The position numbers and the translations under genes are program-made. A stretch of DNA of 64,000 nucleotides, taken from the NCBI RefSeq assembly GCF_031585635.1, contig NZ_CP134196.1, positions 2,108,001 through 2,172,000 on the forward strand, in the 5' to 3' direction. Origin of the DNA: Paraburkholderia sp. FT54. GTDB taxonomy: Bacteria; Pseudomonadota; Gammaproteobacteria; Burkholderiales; Burkholderiaceae. Shown in pieces: positions 46,160 to 55,892 of the stretch; the first letter of the stretch is position 1; each line of letters begins with the position of its first letter. The notes under the pieces were generated by a model. That model was given only the letters and a program-made list of their open reading frames with translations, had not been told where the DNA came from and made no database searches.

Positions 46160-46843
46160 ATGCGCCCTGCCCTTTCCGAGCAACGGGAGTCCGAGCTTCC
46201 GCTGCATACGCCTAGTGTCTCGTCGATCACGCTGGCGGCGATCATCGCCGTCATTGCGTGGATGTCCATCGTCGCGCAAGCCGACATCACGATCGATCGC
46301 ACGCTTGCTCGCGGGCTGACCGTGTTCGACGGCTTCGCCCGCATGAGCAGTTACCTCACCAATCTGACGGCACTCGCCTGCGCGATCTGTTTTACCTGTG
46401 TGGCCTTGCGCGGGCACAGGTCGGCGCCTGCGCGGTTTTTCCGGCAACCTACCGTCGTCACCGCTGTGGTGGTGTATATGGCGTTTGTCGGCATCGCCTA
46501 CAACCTGCTGTTGCGAGGTTACTGGACGCCCACGGCATTCCGTCTGCTGCTCAACGAATCGCTACACAGTGTCTTGCCCATGCTTGCCGCGCTTTACTGG
46601 GTGCTGTTCGTACCGCGCTTTCATCTGAGGCTGCGGCATTGTCTGTGGTGGCTGGTGTATCCGTTGGTCTATCTCGGCGTGACCTTCTGGCGCGGGAGCC
46701 TGTCGGATTTCTATCCCTACCCGTTCATCAATGTCGAGACGCTCGGGTTCAGGCATGCCGTGGTGAATTCAGCGCTGCTGTTCGGTGGCTTTCTCATGTT
46801 GATGGCCGTGTTCGTGGGGATCAATTCCCGGCGGCGCCCCTGA
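46160..46843 (+). CDS. Pr6Pr-like integral membrane protein
   Basis: Protein of 227 residues with about six hydrophobic segments. Pattern: SSITLAAIIAVIAWMSIVAQADIT..., RMSSYLTNLTALACAICF, and the loop TFWRGSLSDFYPYPFINVETLGF, which is the signature of the Pr6Pr/FAR-17a-like family (R-G-x-Y-P-Y-P-F-h). Function is unknown. The ATG at 46160 is used; a GTG six codons upstream is possible. A plausible -10 (TATAGA, about 46145) overlaps the start region, so transcription may begin very close to it. Confidence 0.8.
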   Translation: MRPALSEQRESELPLHTPSVSSITLAAIIAVIAWMSIVAQADITIDRTLARGLTVFDGFARMSSYLTNLTALACAICFTCVALRGHRSAPARFFRQPTVVTAVVVYMAFVGIAYNLLLRGYWTPTAFRLLLNESLHSVLPMLAALYWVLFVPRFHLRLRHCLWWLVYPLVYLGVTFWRGSLSDFYPYPFINVETLGFRHAVVNSALLFGGFLMLMAVFVGINSRRRP

Positions 46844-47001
46844 CGCTCGAGTCCAGTCCCGCTTTTCCCCGGGCGCGCTTCTTGCGCCGTGTCTGGTGGA
46901 CGTAAGCCGCGCTTCCCGGCGTGGCGTGCGCGAAACCTTGGTGTGATCGCGTTGCGATTGCAATGGCTCACACGTAAATATGACAATGGGAGCAAAAACG
47001 T

Positions 47002-47289
47002 ATGGACACCAATTCGGCAACTAACTCAGCGGAAGGCGCAGTGAAGGAAGTCGCTGGCAAGGTTCAGGGCGCGGTCGGCGACGTGTTGGGCGATACCGGC
47101 ACGCAACTGGCCGGCAAGGCGAAGGAACTCAGCGGCAAAGCCCAGCAGCTATGCGCGAGCACCACGAGCCTCGTCCGCGAGACCACGGCGGAAAGCCCGT
47201 TCACCGCGATCGCGGTGGTCGCGCTCGCCGGTTTCGTGGCCGGCGCGCTATGGGCACACGGCGCCTCTGGACGCGACTATCGCCGTTAA
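47002..47289 (+). CDS. CsbD/YqjD-like small stress-associated membrane protein
   Basis: A 95-residue protein with an alanine/glycine/lysine-rich repeat pattern (EGAVKEVAGKVQGAVGDVLGDTGTQLAGKAKELSGKAQQL), typical of CsbD and YqjD/ElaB relatives, followed by a single C-terminal transmembrane helix with glycine spacing (TAIAVVALAGFVAGALWAHG). YqjD-like proteins anchor ribosomes at the membrane in stationary phase in E. coli; whether this one does is unknown. GGGAG lies about ten bases upstream of the ATG. Confidence 0.8.
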   Translation: MDTNSATNSAEGAVKEVAGKVQGAVGDVLGDTGTQLAGKAKELSGKAQQLCASTTSLVRETTAESPFTAIAVVALAGFVAGALWAHGASGRDYRR

Positions 47290-47358
47290 TTTTCGGCGCG
47301 GCTGACCACCGGGCGATCCGCGCTGAGCGATCGCCCGTTTCGCACCCATGCACCGCTT

Positions 47359-48171
47359 TCAGGCGCCGTTTTTCTTACGGCGCCCTGCGCTCATCTCCAG
47401 TTCGATCCACGCAGGCGCATGATCGCTCGCATGCGGCTCGCCACGCACCCAACGATCGACGCCCGCGTCGCGCAAGCGCGGCGCGAGGTCGGCGCTCAGC
47501 AGCAGATGGTCGATGCGCAAGCCGGAGTTCGTGTCCCAATGCCGGCGGAAATAGTCCCAGAAGGTGTAGACCCGTTCGTCGCCGAAATGCGTTCGCAGCG
47601 CGTCGGTCCAACCCTGCGCGAGCAGCCGCTGGTAGCGCTCGCGGCTTTCGGGTTGCAGCAGCGCGTCCTTCAGCCAGGAGCGCGGGTTGTAGATGTCTTC
47701 ATCGGTGGGAACCACGTTGAAGTCGCCCGCCAGCACCACCGGATGCGCGCTCTTGTATAGCTTCGCCGCGTGCTTGATCAGATGATCGAACCACGCCAGC
47801 TTGTAGTCGAACTTGGGCCCCGGCTGCGGATTGCCGTTCGGCAGATAGAGGCATGCCACCAGCACGCCGCCGACTGCTGCTTCGAGGTAACGGCTGTGCG
47901 TGTCGTCCTCGAAACCGGGCAGGCCGCGGCGGCTCTCCAGCGGCGCTTCGCCTTTCGACAGGATCGCCACGCCGTTCCATGCGCTCTGCCCTTGCCAGAT
48001 CGCTGCATAGCCGGCATCGCGCAACTGCTCGACGGGAAACGCGCTGTCCACCGCCTTGAGTTCCTGCAGACAGACGATGTCCGGCGCCTCGCGTTCGAGC
48101 CATTGCAGCAGCGCCGGCAGGCGCGAGCGAATACCGTTGATGTTGAAGGTCGCGATTCGAAGCCTGGCCAC
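47359..48171 (-). CDS. xthA: Exodeoxyribonuclease III
   Basis: AP endonuclease/3'-5' exonuclease of 270 residues. Canonical motifs are present: RIATFNINGIRSRL, CLQELK (catalytic glutamate), LAGDFNVVPTDEDIYN (Asp-Asn) and the C-terminal SDHAPAW. It cuts at abasic sites in base excision repair. The GTG at 48171 is chosen because AAGGAGGA lies eight bases upstream; the open frame extends nine codons further. Neighbouring gene is a small hypothetical on the same strand, 33 bp upstream. Confidence 0.96.
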   Translation of the reverse strand: MARLRIATFNINGIRSRLPALLQWLEREAPDIVCLQELKAVDSAFPVEQLRDAGYAAIWQGQSAWNGVAILSKGEAPLESRRGLPGFEDDTHSRYLEAAVGGVLVACLYLPNGNPQPGPKFDYKLAWFDHLIKHAAKLYKSAHPVVLAGDFNVVPTDEDIYNPRSWLKDALLQPESRERYQRLLAQGWTDALRTHFGDERVYTFWDYFRRHWDTNSGLRIDHLLLSADLAPRLRDAGVDRWVRGEPHASDHAPAWIELEMSAGRRKKNGA

Positions 48172-48204
48172 AGCCTGTCCTCCTTGCACTCCCTGCAATG
48201 CGGC

Positions 48205-48423
48205 CTAGTGCGCCGCCGCGTCGCACCACTCCATCGCCCAGGACTTCGCGCATGAAATGGCATCGGCCTGATTGGAAAAGCCGTCGATATCGCCCGAATC
48301 GTGCGATTGGACGTGCTCGTTTTTCCGCGGCGCGCGCGTGATCTTCGCTCTCGCATAGTAGAGGCCGTCTTCTGCATGACGGGCTCGGCAATCGATATGA
48401 AAATGCCTGTAGTCGAACTGCAT
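48205..48423 (-). CDS. Small conserved hypothetical protein
   Basis: A 72-residue protein with a good ribosome binding site (AAGGGAGAG before the ATG at 48423). The sequence, beginning MQFDYRHFHIDCRARHAEDGLYYARAKI, then GFSNQADAISCAKSWAMEW, has an aromatic beta-strand start and a helix at the end, the layout of several small Burkholderia proteins including the one at 10148-10432. No function is known. Just upstream of xthA, possibly co-transcribed. Confidence 0.6.
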   Translation of the reverse strand: MQFDYRHFHIDCRARHAEDGLYYARAKITRAPRKNEHVQSHDSGDIDGFSNQADAISCAKSWAMEWCDAAAH

Positions 48424-48487
48424 TCGCTCTCCCTTGAACGCGTTTCACCTGATCTGCCGCAGCATCGTTTATACCCGGACAGCCATG

Positions 48488-48543
48488 CTCACGGCCGGCA
48501 ATCGCGCACACCGGCTCGCGTGCGCGATTGCCACCGCCGTGAG
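48488..48543. repeat. Large interrupted inverted repeat between genes
   Basis: CTCACGGC (48488-48495) and GGCAATCGCGCAC (48497-48509) pair with GTGCGCGATTGCC (48520-48532) and GCCGTGAG (48536-48543) across a ten-base loop: 21 pairs with one small internal loop. It lies 22 bp after the 3HB-oligomer hydrolase stop codon, so may be its transcription terminator, though the minus-strand side has no U-run. Confidence 0.75.
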
Positions 48544-48565
48544 CCGGATGCGCAGTCCGCCCGAC

Positions 48566-50689
48566 TCAGTCTGGCACGTTCACCGCGCCGTTGGTCACCG
48601 TGATCGCGTTGACGCCCGGGCTCGCCGCGATCGACGGCAGATTGGCCGTGCTCAGCGCGGGCGCGGCACCGGCCGCGCCGCCGCGCGGTATCGTGTGAAT
48701 CACCTGCGATGGTGGCAGCGGCGTGCCGTTCTTCAGGTGACTCCACATCAGATTGAGCGCCTGAAGGTTGTAGTAATGCAGCGGCACGAAGCGCGAATCG
48801 AAACCCGCCACGCCGAGGAACGCATCGAAGTGCTGGGCGTTCGTCACTTCGTAAAACGACAGCTTGCTCGCGCCACCTTCGCTCAATTGATTCAAGCCGA
48901 GATACGGCCGTGACGCGTGGTTGATCGGCACCAGCGCATCCGCGCGGCCCTGCACGATGATGGCGGGTTTGCCATGCAGATTCGCATTCACGCGAATGGC
49001 CTCGACGCTATTGGTCAGCGTGCCGTTCGTCCACAGCGTACGCAGGCAGGAGGCCCCCGCGAAACTGCCGTCGGCGGTCGCCAGCCGGTGGTCCGCCGCG
49101 CCCCCACCCGAATTGAAGATGAGGCTGATGCCGTTGGTCGGCGGCACCCCGTTGCCATTACCGAACACCGTGGGCATCGGCGACACCGCCGGCGTCACGC
49201 CGGCTGTTCCCGTCGCGCTCGTCGTGCCGAAGCTGAAGTCGCAAAGGTTGGCGGTGACGCTCGCTTTTGCGTATGCATCCGCATAGGTCACGGCGACAGC
49301 CGGCACCGCCTGCGAATCCCACATCGGCGCTTGCAGCAGATCGGAGTCGGTCTGGTAGCCGTTCTGATGCAGGAGCGCGAGCGCGTTGGCCGCCTGGGTC
49401 GTCACGTCCCCGCCCGCGATCACGCCAGCGGCTGCCAGCGACGCGCATCGCGCGGTGCGAATCGCCGTGGTCGTGGCGAGTGGCAATGCTGTCAGATACG
49501 GCGCGCCGGTCGCCGCGGGCGCAAGCGCCGCGCACGGTTGCAGCATGTTCGCGAGCGTCGTGTAGTCGGCGAGCGGCTTGCCGAATGCACCTACCGGCAC
49601 GCCGCCCTGGGCCACCGATACCTGCGCGGGCAAGCGCAAATTGATCTGCGGTTCGCCCACGACGACCGCGGTGATCAAACCGGACGTGTCCTGTTCCGCC
49701 GCCGCGAGCGACGCGCCGCCGCCGTTGCTCACCGAGGCCGCGATGGTCGTGATGCTGCCGCTCGCGTAACGCACCGTGCGAGTCGAACCGTTGAGCGCTC
49801 CGTAAGAATCGTTGAGCGCCCAATACGCGAACTGGATCGCCTGCAACGTATTCTTGCCCCAATCCTTCTCGGGATTCTGCTGTGAATGCGCGTGCTTGAA
49901 CGCGTAGCGATTCGGAAACCTGCTGTTGTAAGACGCGAGATCGGTGTTGCCCAGGTTGGCCGTGAAGAAGCTGGCCTTGCCGGCGGTGGTCGCGTTCTGC
50001 AACGTGCCGTCGATCAGTGTAACCAGATTGGAAGACAACTCATGTGCGCCGTTGCCGCTGCCTTTGTCGGTGTACGCGACCGCGCAACCGCGCTTGAGGC
50101 CCCACTCGCCTGCCGCCGAAATCGCGCCGTAAACGCCGCGCGAACCGGATGACGTTGCCGTGACAATGCACGGCTGATCCGCATTGAAGCTTGCCGGTAT
50201 CTGAACGAGCATGGTCACGTTCTGCGTGCCGCTGCCGTCGTCGGCGTAAGCGAGGTATTCCTTGCCGGCGATCTTGCCTTCGCCGAGCGTGTCGTTGCCG
50301 TTCAGGTCGACATTGGGCCCCCAGAAGCGTCCATAGCCGCCGTTCGCCGTCATGTCGACGAGCGCGCGATAGTTCGACCAGATGGCGAGGCGCCGCAGTT
50401 CGGCGGCGGTGGGTTGCGCGGCATTGGCAATGGCCGGCGCCGTGGCCGACCCGAGGCCGGATTTGCCGAGGCCCGCGGTGAGCAGGTCGTCGGTGTTGCC
50501 GTCGTAGGACTGGGTTTTCACCGATGAGGCAGTAACGAAACCCGGCAGCGAGTTCGCTTGCGGCGGCGAATCAATGTCGCTGCTGCCCTGGCAGGCGGTC
50601 AGCGCAATTGCCACGGCCATCGTCGTCGCCAGGGTTCGCACCAACGGCACGGGGCTTGGCGTAGGTCTGATTCCGAAAGCTGATGTCAT
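48566..50689 (-). CDS. D-(-)-3-hydroxybutyrate oligomer hydrolase
   Basis: Lipoprotein enzyme of 707 residues that cleaves 3-hydroxybutyrate oligomers from polyhydroxybutyrate. The signal ends in lipobox LTAC (about residue 33). The catalytic serine is Ser321 in SVSNGGGAS, the non-lipase-box serine motif known from this family, after the conserved ALNDSYGALNGSTRTVRYASGSITTIAASV segment. Overall length and the NGGYGRFWGPNVDLNGNDTLGEGKIAGKEYLAYADDGSG block match the family. Monocistronic; a large inverted repeat follows. Confidence 0.93.
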   Translation of the reverse strand: MTSAFGIRPTPSPVPLVRTLATTMAVAIALTACQGSSDIDSPPQANSLPGFVTASSVKTQSYDGNTDDLLTAGLGKSGLGSATAPAIANAAQPTAAELRRLAIWSNYRALVDMTANGGYGRFWGPNVDLNGNDTLGEGKIAGKEYLAYADDGSGTQNVTMLVQIPASFNADQPCIVTATSSGSRGVYGAISAAGEWGLKRGCAVAYTDKGSGNGAHELSSNLVTLIDGTLQNATTAGKASFFTANLGNTDLASYNSRFPNRYAFKHAHSQQNPEKDWGKNTLQAIQFAYWALNDSYGALNGSTRTVRYASGSITTIAASVSNGGGASLAAAEQDTSGLITAVVVGEPQINLRLPAQVSVAQGGVPVGAFGKPLADYTTLANMLQPCAALAPAATGAPYLTALPLATTTAIRTARCASLAAAGVIAGGDVTTQAANALALLHQNGYQTDSDLLQAPMWDSQAVPAVAVTYADAYAKASVTANLCDFSFGTTSATGTAGVTPAVSPMPTVFGNGNGVPPTNGISLIFNSGGGAADHRLATADGSFAGASCLRTLWTNGTLTNSVEAIRVNANLHGKPAIIVQGRADALVPINHASRPYLGLNQLSEGGASKLSFYEVTNAQHFDAFLGVAGFDSRFVPLHYYNLQALNLMWSHLKNGTPLPPSQVIHTIPRGGAAGAAPALSTANLPSIAASPGVNAITVTNGAVNVPD

Positions 50690-50833
50690 CTTTGACTGTC
50701 TCCGTTATTTTCTAATACCGTTGTGAATGCAACGGCACCGAATTTGCTGCGTGCTGTCCAAGGGATCGCGACGCTTCGGATACCGACGCATCGCTAGCCT
50801 GCATTGACCTTTCAACGGAGTCAATAGAACGTC

Positions 50834-51559
50834 ATGTCTACGCATAACGAATGTCAGGATTCGAGCCACGCCTCCGCCGCCACCCCACCCAAACCTTCAC
50901 GCCGCCGCTTTCTTCAATCAGCCGCCGCTGCCGCCACGGTCGGCGCGGCCCCGCATCTGCGCGCGCAAAGCCAAACCCCGACCGCGCCACCGGCCCAGGT
51001 TCAGCAAGCCGTGCCGCCGCGCCCGGTCACGCTGACCGTAAACGGCCGCGCGTATACGCTGCAACTCGAGCCGCGCGTGACCTTGCTCGACGCGTTGCGG
51101 GAATACGCTGGCCTGATGGGCACGAAGAAAGGCTGTGACCGCGGACAGTGCGGCGCATGCACGGTGCTCGCCGACGGCCGCCGCATCAACTCCTGTTTGA
51201 CGCTCGCCGTGATGCACGAAGGCGAGAACATCACGACGGTTGAAGGACTCGCCGCCAACGGCGCGCTGAGTCCGATGCAACGCGCATTTATCGAACACGA
51301 TGCCTTTCAGTGCGGTTACTGTACGCCCGGGCAATTGTGTTCCGCGACCGCCCTTCTGAATGAATTCCGCAATGGCACGGCGAGCACCGTCACGGCCAAT
51401 GTGCGCACCCGCCCTGCCCAACTCTCCGACGATGAAATCCGCGAACGCATGAGCGGCAACATCTGCCGCTGCGGCGCCTACGCGAATATCGTGGCCGCCG
51501 TACGCGCGGTGCATGAAGGCGGCGGCCAGAACAGCGGCGGCAGCAACCCCAACGCCTGA
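50834..51559 (+). CDS. paoA: Aldehyde oxidoreductase 2Fe-2S subunit (PaoA-like)
   Basis: Iron-sulfur subunit of 241 residues of a periplasmic xanthine-oxidase-family enzyme. The N terminus has a Tat signal (SRRRFLQSAAAAATVGAA, about 23-40), then the plant-type ferredoxin cluster (CDRGQCGACTVLADGRRINSC) and the second cluster (FQCGYCTPGQLCS...CRCGAYANI). Exported folded via Tat with its partners, which lack signals. First gene of a four-gene unit; FAD and molybdenum subunits follow. Confidence 0.94.
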   Translation: MSTHNECQDSSHASAATPPKPSRRRFLQSAAAAATVGAAPHLRAQSQTPTAPPAQVQQAVPPRPVTLTVNGRAYTLQLEPRVTLLDALREYAGLMGTKKGCDRGQCGACTVLADGRRINSCLTLAVMHEGENITTVEGLAANGALSPMQRAFIEHDAFQCGYCTPGQLCSATALLNEFRNGTASTVTANVRTRPAQLSDDEIRERMSGNICRCGAYANIVAAVRAVHEGGGQNSGGSNPNA

Positions 51560-51571
51560 CGGAGCGACAGC

Positions 51572-52573
51572 ATGGATGCGATCTCTTATGAACGCGCCGG
51601 CGATGTCGCCGGCGCAGTGCGGGCGGCGCAGCAGCCTGGCGCGGTATTCATCGGCGGCGGCACGAATCTGCTCGATCTGATGAAAGGCGGCGTAGCGCGG
51701 CCGATGCGGCTGATCGATATCACGCACATCCGCGGACTCGATACGGTCACGACGCTGCCTGACGGCGGCATCCGGCTCGGTGCGCTGGTGCGCAATAGCG
51801 ATGCGGCCAACCACGCGTTGGTGCGCGAGCAATACCCGTTGCTCTCGCAAGCATTTCTGGCGGGCGCGTCGTCACAACTGCGCAATATGGCGACGGTCGG
51901 CGGCAATCTGCTGCAGCGCACGCGTTGCGGCTATTTCTACGATACCGCCTTCACGCAGTGCAACAAGCGCATGCCGGGCAGCGGCTGCGCGGCGCTCGAC
52001 GGCCTCAATCGCACGCATGCGATTCTGGGCGCGAGTCCGCAGTGCATTGCAGTCAATCCGTCGGATATGAGCGTGGCGCTGGCCGCGCTCGATGCCGTGG
52101 TGCGCGTGAGCGGCCCCGCAGGCGAGCGGACCATTGCGTTCGCCGACTTTCACCGGCTTCCCGGCGACCGGCCCGATGTCGATACGACCTTGCAGCCCGG
52201 TGAGTTGATTACCGCCGTCGATCTGCCGCCGCCGCTCTTCAGCGCGAACTCCCACTATCTGAAAGTGCGTGACCGCGCCAGTTACGCATTCGCGCTGGTC
52301 TCGGTGGCCGCCGCGTTGCAGATGGATGGCGATCGCGTGAAGACCGCGCGTATCGCATTGGGCGGCGTCGCGCACAAACCGTGGCGCGCGAGCGTCGCGG
52401 AACAGATGCTCGACGGCCAGCCGCTCACGCAAGCAACGCTGACCAACGCCGCCGCGGCCGCATTACGCGAAGCGCGGCCGCAGCACGACAATCGTTTCAA
52501 GGTGCGGCTCGCGCAGCGCGCGATCGTGCGCGCAGTGAACCAGGCCGCCGGCCGTGCGGGAGGTGTTGCATGA
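51572..52573 (+). CDS. paoB: Aldehyde oxidoreductase FAD-binding subunit (PaoB-like)
   Basis: FAD-binding subunit of 333 residues. [25 protein letters not shown] is the FAD site; cysteines in [29 protein letters not shown] and further on (GASPQC) match the extra 4Fe-4S cluster characteristic of PaoB and 4-hydroxybenzoyl-CoA-reductase-type subunits. The start has GGAGCGACAGC upstream and is 12 bp after paoA. Transfers electrons from the molybdenum subunit. Confidence 0.93.
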   Translation: MDAISYERAGDVAGAVRAAQQPGAVFIGGGTNLLDLMKGGVARPMRLIDITHIRGLDTVTTLPDGGIRLGALVRNSDAANHALVREQYPLLSQAFLAGASSQLRNMATVGGNLLQRTRCGYFYDTAFTQCNKRMPGSGCAALDGLNRTHAILGASPQCIAVNPSDMSVALAALDAVVRVSGPAGERTIAFADFHRLPGDRPDVDTTLQPGELITAVDLPPPLFSANSHYLKVRDRASYAFALVSVAAALQMDGDRVKTARIALGGVAHKPWRASVAEQMLDGQPLTQATLTNAAAAALREARPQHDNRFKVRLAQRAIVRAVNQAAGRAGGVA

Positions 52574-54792
52574 ATCTGATTGGTCAACCGCTCGACCGCA
52601 CCGACGGTCTGCTCAAAGTCACCGGCGAAGCGCGCTATGCAGCCGAATTTCCTGAAGCGCGTCTCGCGCATGCGGTGCTCGTCACCAGCACGATTGCGCG
52701 CGGCACCATTGCATCGATCGATGCGAGCCGCGCGCAGGCGCTGCCCGGCGTGCTGCTCGTGATGACGTATCAGAATGCGCCGCGTCTGCCGAACGGCGGC
52801 AAGGCCGCGTTGGCGCCGCCGGCCGGACGCCGCCTCTCGCTGCTGCAGGACAACGATGTTCACTACAGCAACGAGCCGGTCGCCGTGGTGGTGGCCGACA
52901 CGCTCGAACATGCCACCGACGCCGCGCGCCAGTTGCGCATCGCGTATCAGAGCAGCGCCGCGACCGTGGACTTTGCGCGGGCCTTGCCGAACGCGTATGC
53001 GCCGGACAAACCGCAAGGCAGGCAAACCGACACGCAACGCGGCAGCTTCGACGACGGCCTGCAAAGCGGCGCGATGCGTGTGGACGCAACCTACACCACG
53101 CCGATCGAACATCACAACCCGATGGAGCCGCACGCCACGATGGCGCACTGGGACGGTCCGCAACTCACGCTCTACGATTCGACGCAAGGCGTGAGCGGCG
53201 CGGCGCAGGCGATCGCGAAGACGCTCGGCGTTTCACCCAGCGACGTGCGCGTGATTTCGCCGTTCGTGGGCGGCGGTTTCGGTTGCAAGGGCTCGTCATG
53301 GTCGCATGTCTCGTTGTGCGCGATGGCGGCGAAGCAGACCGGGCGGCCCGTGCGGCTCGTGCTCGAACGGCCGCAGATGTTCGGCCCGGTTGGCGCGCGT
53401 CCGCGCACCGAGCAGCACTTCGTGCTCGCCGCGCGGCGCGACGGCACGCTGACCGCGATGCGCCACGACAGCATCTCGAACACCTCGGTGATCGAAGACT
53501 GGACCGAGACCTGCTGCATGGTCACGCGCATGCTGTACGCGGTGCCCAACCAGGTCACCACGCACCGCATCGTGCAGCTCAATCTCGGCACGCCGACCTT
53601 CACGCGCGCGCCGGGCGAAACAACCGGCTCGTTCGCGCTCGAATCGGCCATGGACGAACTCGCGGCGGCCCTGAAGATGGACCCGCTCGCGCTGCGCATC
53701 AAGAATTACGCCGACGCCGACCCACAGGAAAACAAGCCGTGGTCGGGCAAGTCCTTGCGCGAGTGTTATCGGATCGGCGCGGAGAAATTCGGCTGGTCGC
53801 GACGCACGCCCGCCCCGCGCTCGATGCGCAACGGCGGCACGCTGATCGGCATGGGCATGGCGACCGCGACCTATCCGGCCAATCGCAGCGAAGCCAGCGC
53901 CATTGCGCGGATCTTGCCGGACGGCACCGCGATGGTCGCCTCCGGCACCCAGGATATCGGCACCGGCACCTATACCGTGATGACCCAGGTGGCCGCCGAC
54001 GCGCTCGGCTTCGCGCCGGAAAACATTCGCTTCGCGCTCGGCGATTCGTCGCTGCCCAGAGCGCCGGGGTCGGGCGGTTCGCAATCGACCGCGAGCGTGT
54101 CGCCGGCCGTGCGCGACGCGGCGAGCCAGGCGCGCAGCCAGTTGATCGCGCTGGCGCTCGCCGATCAGGCGTCGCCCGTGCACGGCATCGCGCTCGACGA
54201 CATCACCGTGGAAAACGGCTGGGTGATGAGCCGCTCGCAACCGGGCAGGCGCGATCCGGCGGCGGCGATCATCGCGCGCTCGGGCGGCAAGCCGATCGAG
54301 GCGAGCGCGACCGTCAAGCCCGGCGACGAAAAGCAGAAGTACTCGTTTCACTCGTTCGGCGCCGTGTTCGTGGAAGTGCATGTCGATGCCGATCTCGGCA
54401 CGATCCGTGTGCCGCGCGTGGTCGGCGTCTACGACGTGGGCCGCGTGCTCAACGAGAAGACAGCACGCAGCCAGTTGATGGGCGGCATCGTGTGGGGCGT
54501 CGGGGCGGCGCTGCAGGAAGAGACCTCGCTCGATACGCGTTACGGGCGCTTCACCAACGCGAATCTCGCGGACTATCACGTGCCGGTGAATGCCGATATC
54601 GGTTCGCTCGACATTACTTTTATCGACCGGCCGGATCCGTATATCAACTCGCTCGGGGTGCGCGGTATCGGTGAGATCGGCGTGACGGGCGTGCCGGCGG
54701 CGATTGCGAACGCGGTGTATCACGCCACGGGCGTGCGCGTGCGCGATCTGCCCATCACGGTAGACAAGGTGATGGGCACGATGGAGGTTTGA
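52570..54792 (+). CDS. paoC: Aldehyde oxidoreductase molybdenum-binding subunit (PaoC-like)
   Basis: Catalytic subunit of 740 residues of the xanthine oxidase family. Cofactor motifs include VGGGFGCKG, the [27 protein letters not shown] segment and [13 protein letters not shown]; the catalytic glutamate of this family sits in [12 protein letters not shown] (Glu702 here). Its ATG overlaps the paoB stop by four bases. It oxidises aldehydes in the periplasm, detoxifying aromatic and aliphatic aldehydes in E. coli; the physiological substrate here is unproven. Confidence 0.93.
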   Translation: MNLIGQPLDRTDGLLKVTGEARYAAEFPEARLAHAVLVTSTIARGTIASIDASRAQALPGVLLVMTYQNAPRLPNGGKAALAPPAGRRLSLLQDNDVHYSNEPVAVVVADTLEHATDAARQLRIAYQSSAATVDFARALPNAYAPDKPQGRQTDTQRGSFDDGLQSGAMRVDATYTTPIEHHNPMEPHATMAHWDGPQLTLYDSTQGVSGAAQAIAKTLGVSPSDVRVISPFVGGGFGCKGSSWSHVSLCAMAAKQTGRPVRLVLERPQMFGPVGARPRTEQHFVLAARRDGTLTAMRHDSISNTSVIEDWTETCCMVTRMLYAVPNQVTTHRIVQLNLGTPTFTRAPGETTGSFALESAMDELAAALKMDPLALRIKNYADADPQENKPWSGKSLRECYRIGAEKFGWSRRTPAPRSMRNGGTLIGMGMATATYPANRSEASAIARILPDGTAMVASGTQDIGTGTYTVMTQVAADALGFAPENIRFALGDSSLPRAPGSGGSQSTASVSPAVRDAASQARSQLIALALADQASPVHGIALDDITVENGWVMSRSQPGRRDPAAAIIARSGGKPIEASATVKPGDEKQKYSFHSFGAVFVEVHVDADLGTIRVPRVVGVYDVGRVLNEKTARSQLMGGIVWGVGAALQEETSLDTRYGRFTNANLADYHVPVNADIGSLDITFIDRPDPYINSLGVRGIGEIGVTGVPAAIANAVYHATGVRVRDLPITVDKVMGTMEV

Positions 54793-54804
54793 CGCGTTGG
54801 GGTT

Positions 54805-54960
54805 GGCGTCGGCGTCGGCGTCGGCGTTGGCGTCGGCGTTGGCGTTGGCGTTGGCGTTGGCGTTGGCGTCGGCGTCGGCGTTCGGCGTTCGGCGTTCGGC
54901 GTTCGGCGTTCGGCGTTGGCGTTGGCGTTGGCGTTGGCGTTGGCGTTGGCGTTCGGCGTT
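54805..54960 (+). repeat. GGCGTT/GGCGTC simple-sequence repeat tract with embedded GGCGTTC heptamers
   Basis: 156 bp starting 12 bp after the paoC stop codon: about thirteen hexamers GGCGTT or GGCGTC, then five GGCGTTC heptamers (54877-54911), then seven GGCGTT hexamers and two final units. No start codon with ribosome binding site uses it. The rest of the paoC-mocA interval (to 55169) contains no gene. Array length is expected to be slippage-prone. Confidence 0.97.
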
Positions 54961-55169
54961 GCCCGTTGGCGTCGCCGCTGCGGTTCGACGGTGCGGGAGC
55001 GGGCGCCCGCACCGTCGCGCGCGTCTCTCAAATTGACGCCGGTTCGTTCCGAGCGACGTGGCGATCCGATGAGCCCGCCGGCGCCGAGGCGCCAAGCATC
55101 CGTATTGGCGCTTGCCTGTGGCTGCGTTGCATCGCACAATCGATCTCATCCTTCTACCGGTGCCCGCCC

Positions 55170-55757
55170 ATGGCCTACGCCTCGCTCGCCACTGGCGTGT
55201 TGCTCGCCGCCGGCTTCGGTTCTCGCTTCGATCCGGACGGCCTGCACAATAAACTGCTCGCGCGCATGCCCGACGGCACGCCGGTCGCGCATGAATCGGC
55301 GCATCGGCTGCTGCGGGTCGTGACGCGCGTGCTGGCCGTAGTGCGGCCGGGTTCGGACGCGCTCGCGCGGCTGCTCAACGATGCCGGTTGCGACGTGGTG
55401 TTCGCGCTGGACGCCGAACGCGGCATGGGCGCGAGTCTCGCCGCCGGCGTCGAGGCCAGCGAGGGCGCCGAGGGTTGGATCGTCGCGCTCGCGGACATGC
55501 CGCGCATCGCCACCACGACGATCGAAGGCGTGGCGCGCGCGCTCGACGGCGGCGCGTCGCTGGTCGCGCCGTTTTATCAGGGGCAGCGTGGGCATCCGGT
55601 CGGCTTCGGCATCGAGCATCGCGACGCGCTGCTGGCACTCGACGGCGACACCGGCGCGAGGTCGTTGCTCATGTCGCAACAGGTGACGCGGCTGGACGTC
55701 GACGACGCGGGCATTTTGCGCGACGTCGATACGCCGGAGGATCTGCGCAACGTGTAG
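55170..55757 (+). CDS. MobA/MocA-like molybdenum cofactor nucleotidyltransferase
   Basis: Nucleotidyltransferase of 195 residues that in homologues adds CMP to molybdopterin for xanthine-oxidase-type enzymes. The phosphate-binding loop LLAAGFGSRFDPD, the following K in HNKLLARMPDG and the metal-binding ALADMPRI are intact; the C terminus reads DVDTPEDL. Encoded right after paoABC, so its product most likely matures the PaoC cofactor. The ATG at 55170 is used; the frame is open through the upstream repeat but that part is not protein-like. Confidence 0.85.
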   Translation: MAYASLATGVLLAAGFGSRFDPDGLHNKLLARMPDGTPVAHESAHRLLRVVTRVLAVVRPGSDALARLLNDAGCDVVFALDAERGMGASLAAGVEASEGAEGWIVALADMPRIATTTIEGVARALDGGASLVAPFYQGQRGHPVGFGIEHRDALLALDGDTGARSLLMSQQVTRLDVDDAGILRDVDTPEDLRNV

Positions 55758-55818
55758 CTGCGACCGCGGCGTGGTGTTGTGAGGTCACACGCTTGATCAG
55801 GAGCGCTGTTCAGGCGCA

Positions 55819-55838
55819 TACTGTACATCCATACAGTA
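55819..55838 (+). promoter_or_regulatory. LexA (SOS) box upstream of the UdgX gene
   Basis: TACTGTACATCCATACAGTA: CTGT-N8-ACAG with the flanking T and A, a full match to the proteobacterial LexA consensus. It ends 54 bp before the start codon, in promoter position. Confidence 0.85.
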
Positions 55839-55892
55839 TTTTGGTCCGCATGGGCTGGCGCGTTATGTTGCGCATGGCCGCGGCGCGTCCGC

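Noticed and set aside
45607..46344. Opposing open frames on both strands in the gene-free block
   Set aside because: Neither has a ribosome binding site or family similarity, and each overlaps the other or the Pr6Pr gene.
54789..55169. Reading the nucleotidyltransferase gene as a larger protein starting with Val/Gly or Arg repeats through the GGCGTT tract
   Set aside because: The tract encodes only monotonous dipeptides, the true family start is at 55170, and heptamer units make frame maintenance accidental.
55758..55892. Radical-SAM DNA-repair partner gene of UdgX between the LexA box and the fusion gene
   Set aside because: Only 135 bp separate the two genes; no such gene fits or is present within the window.
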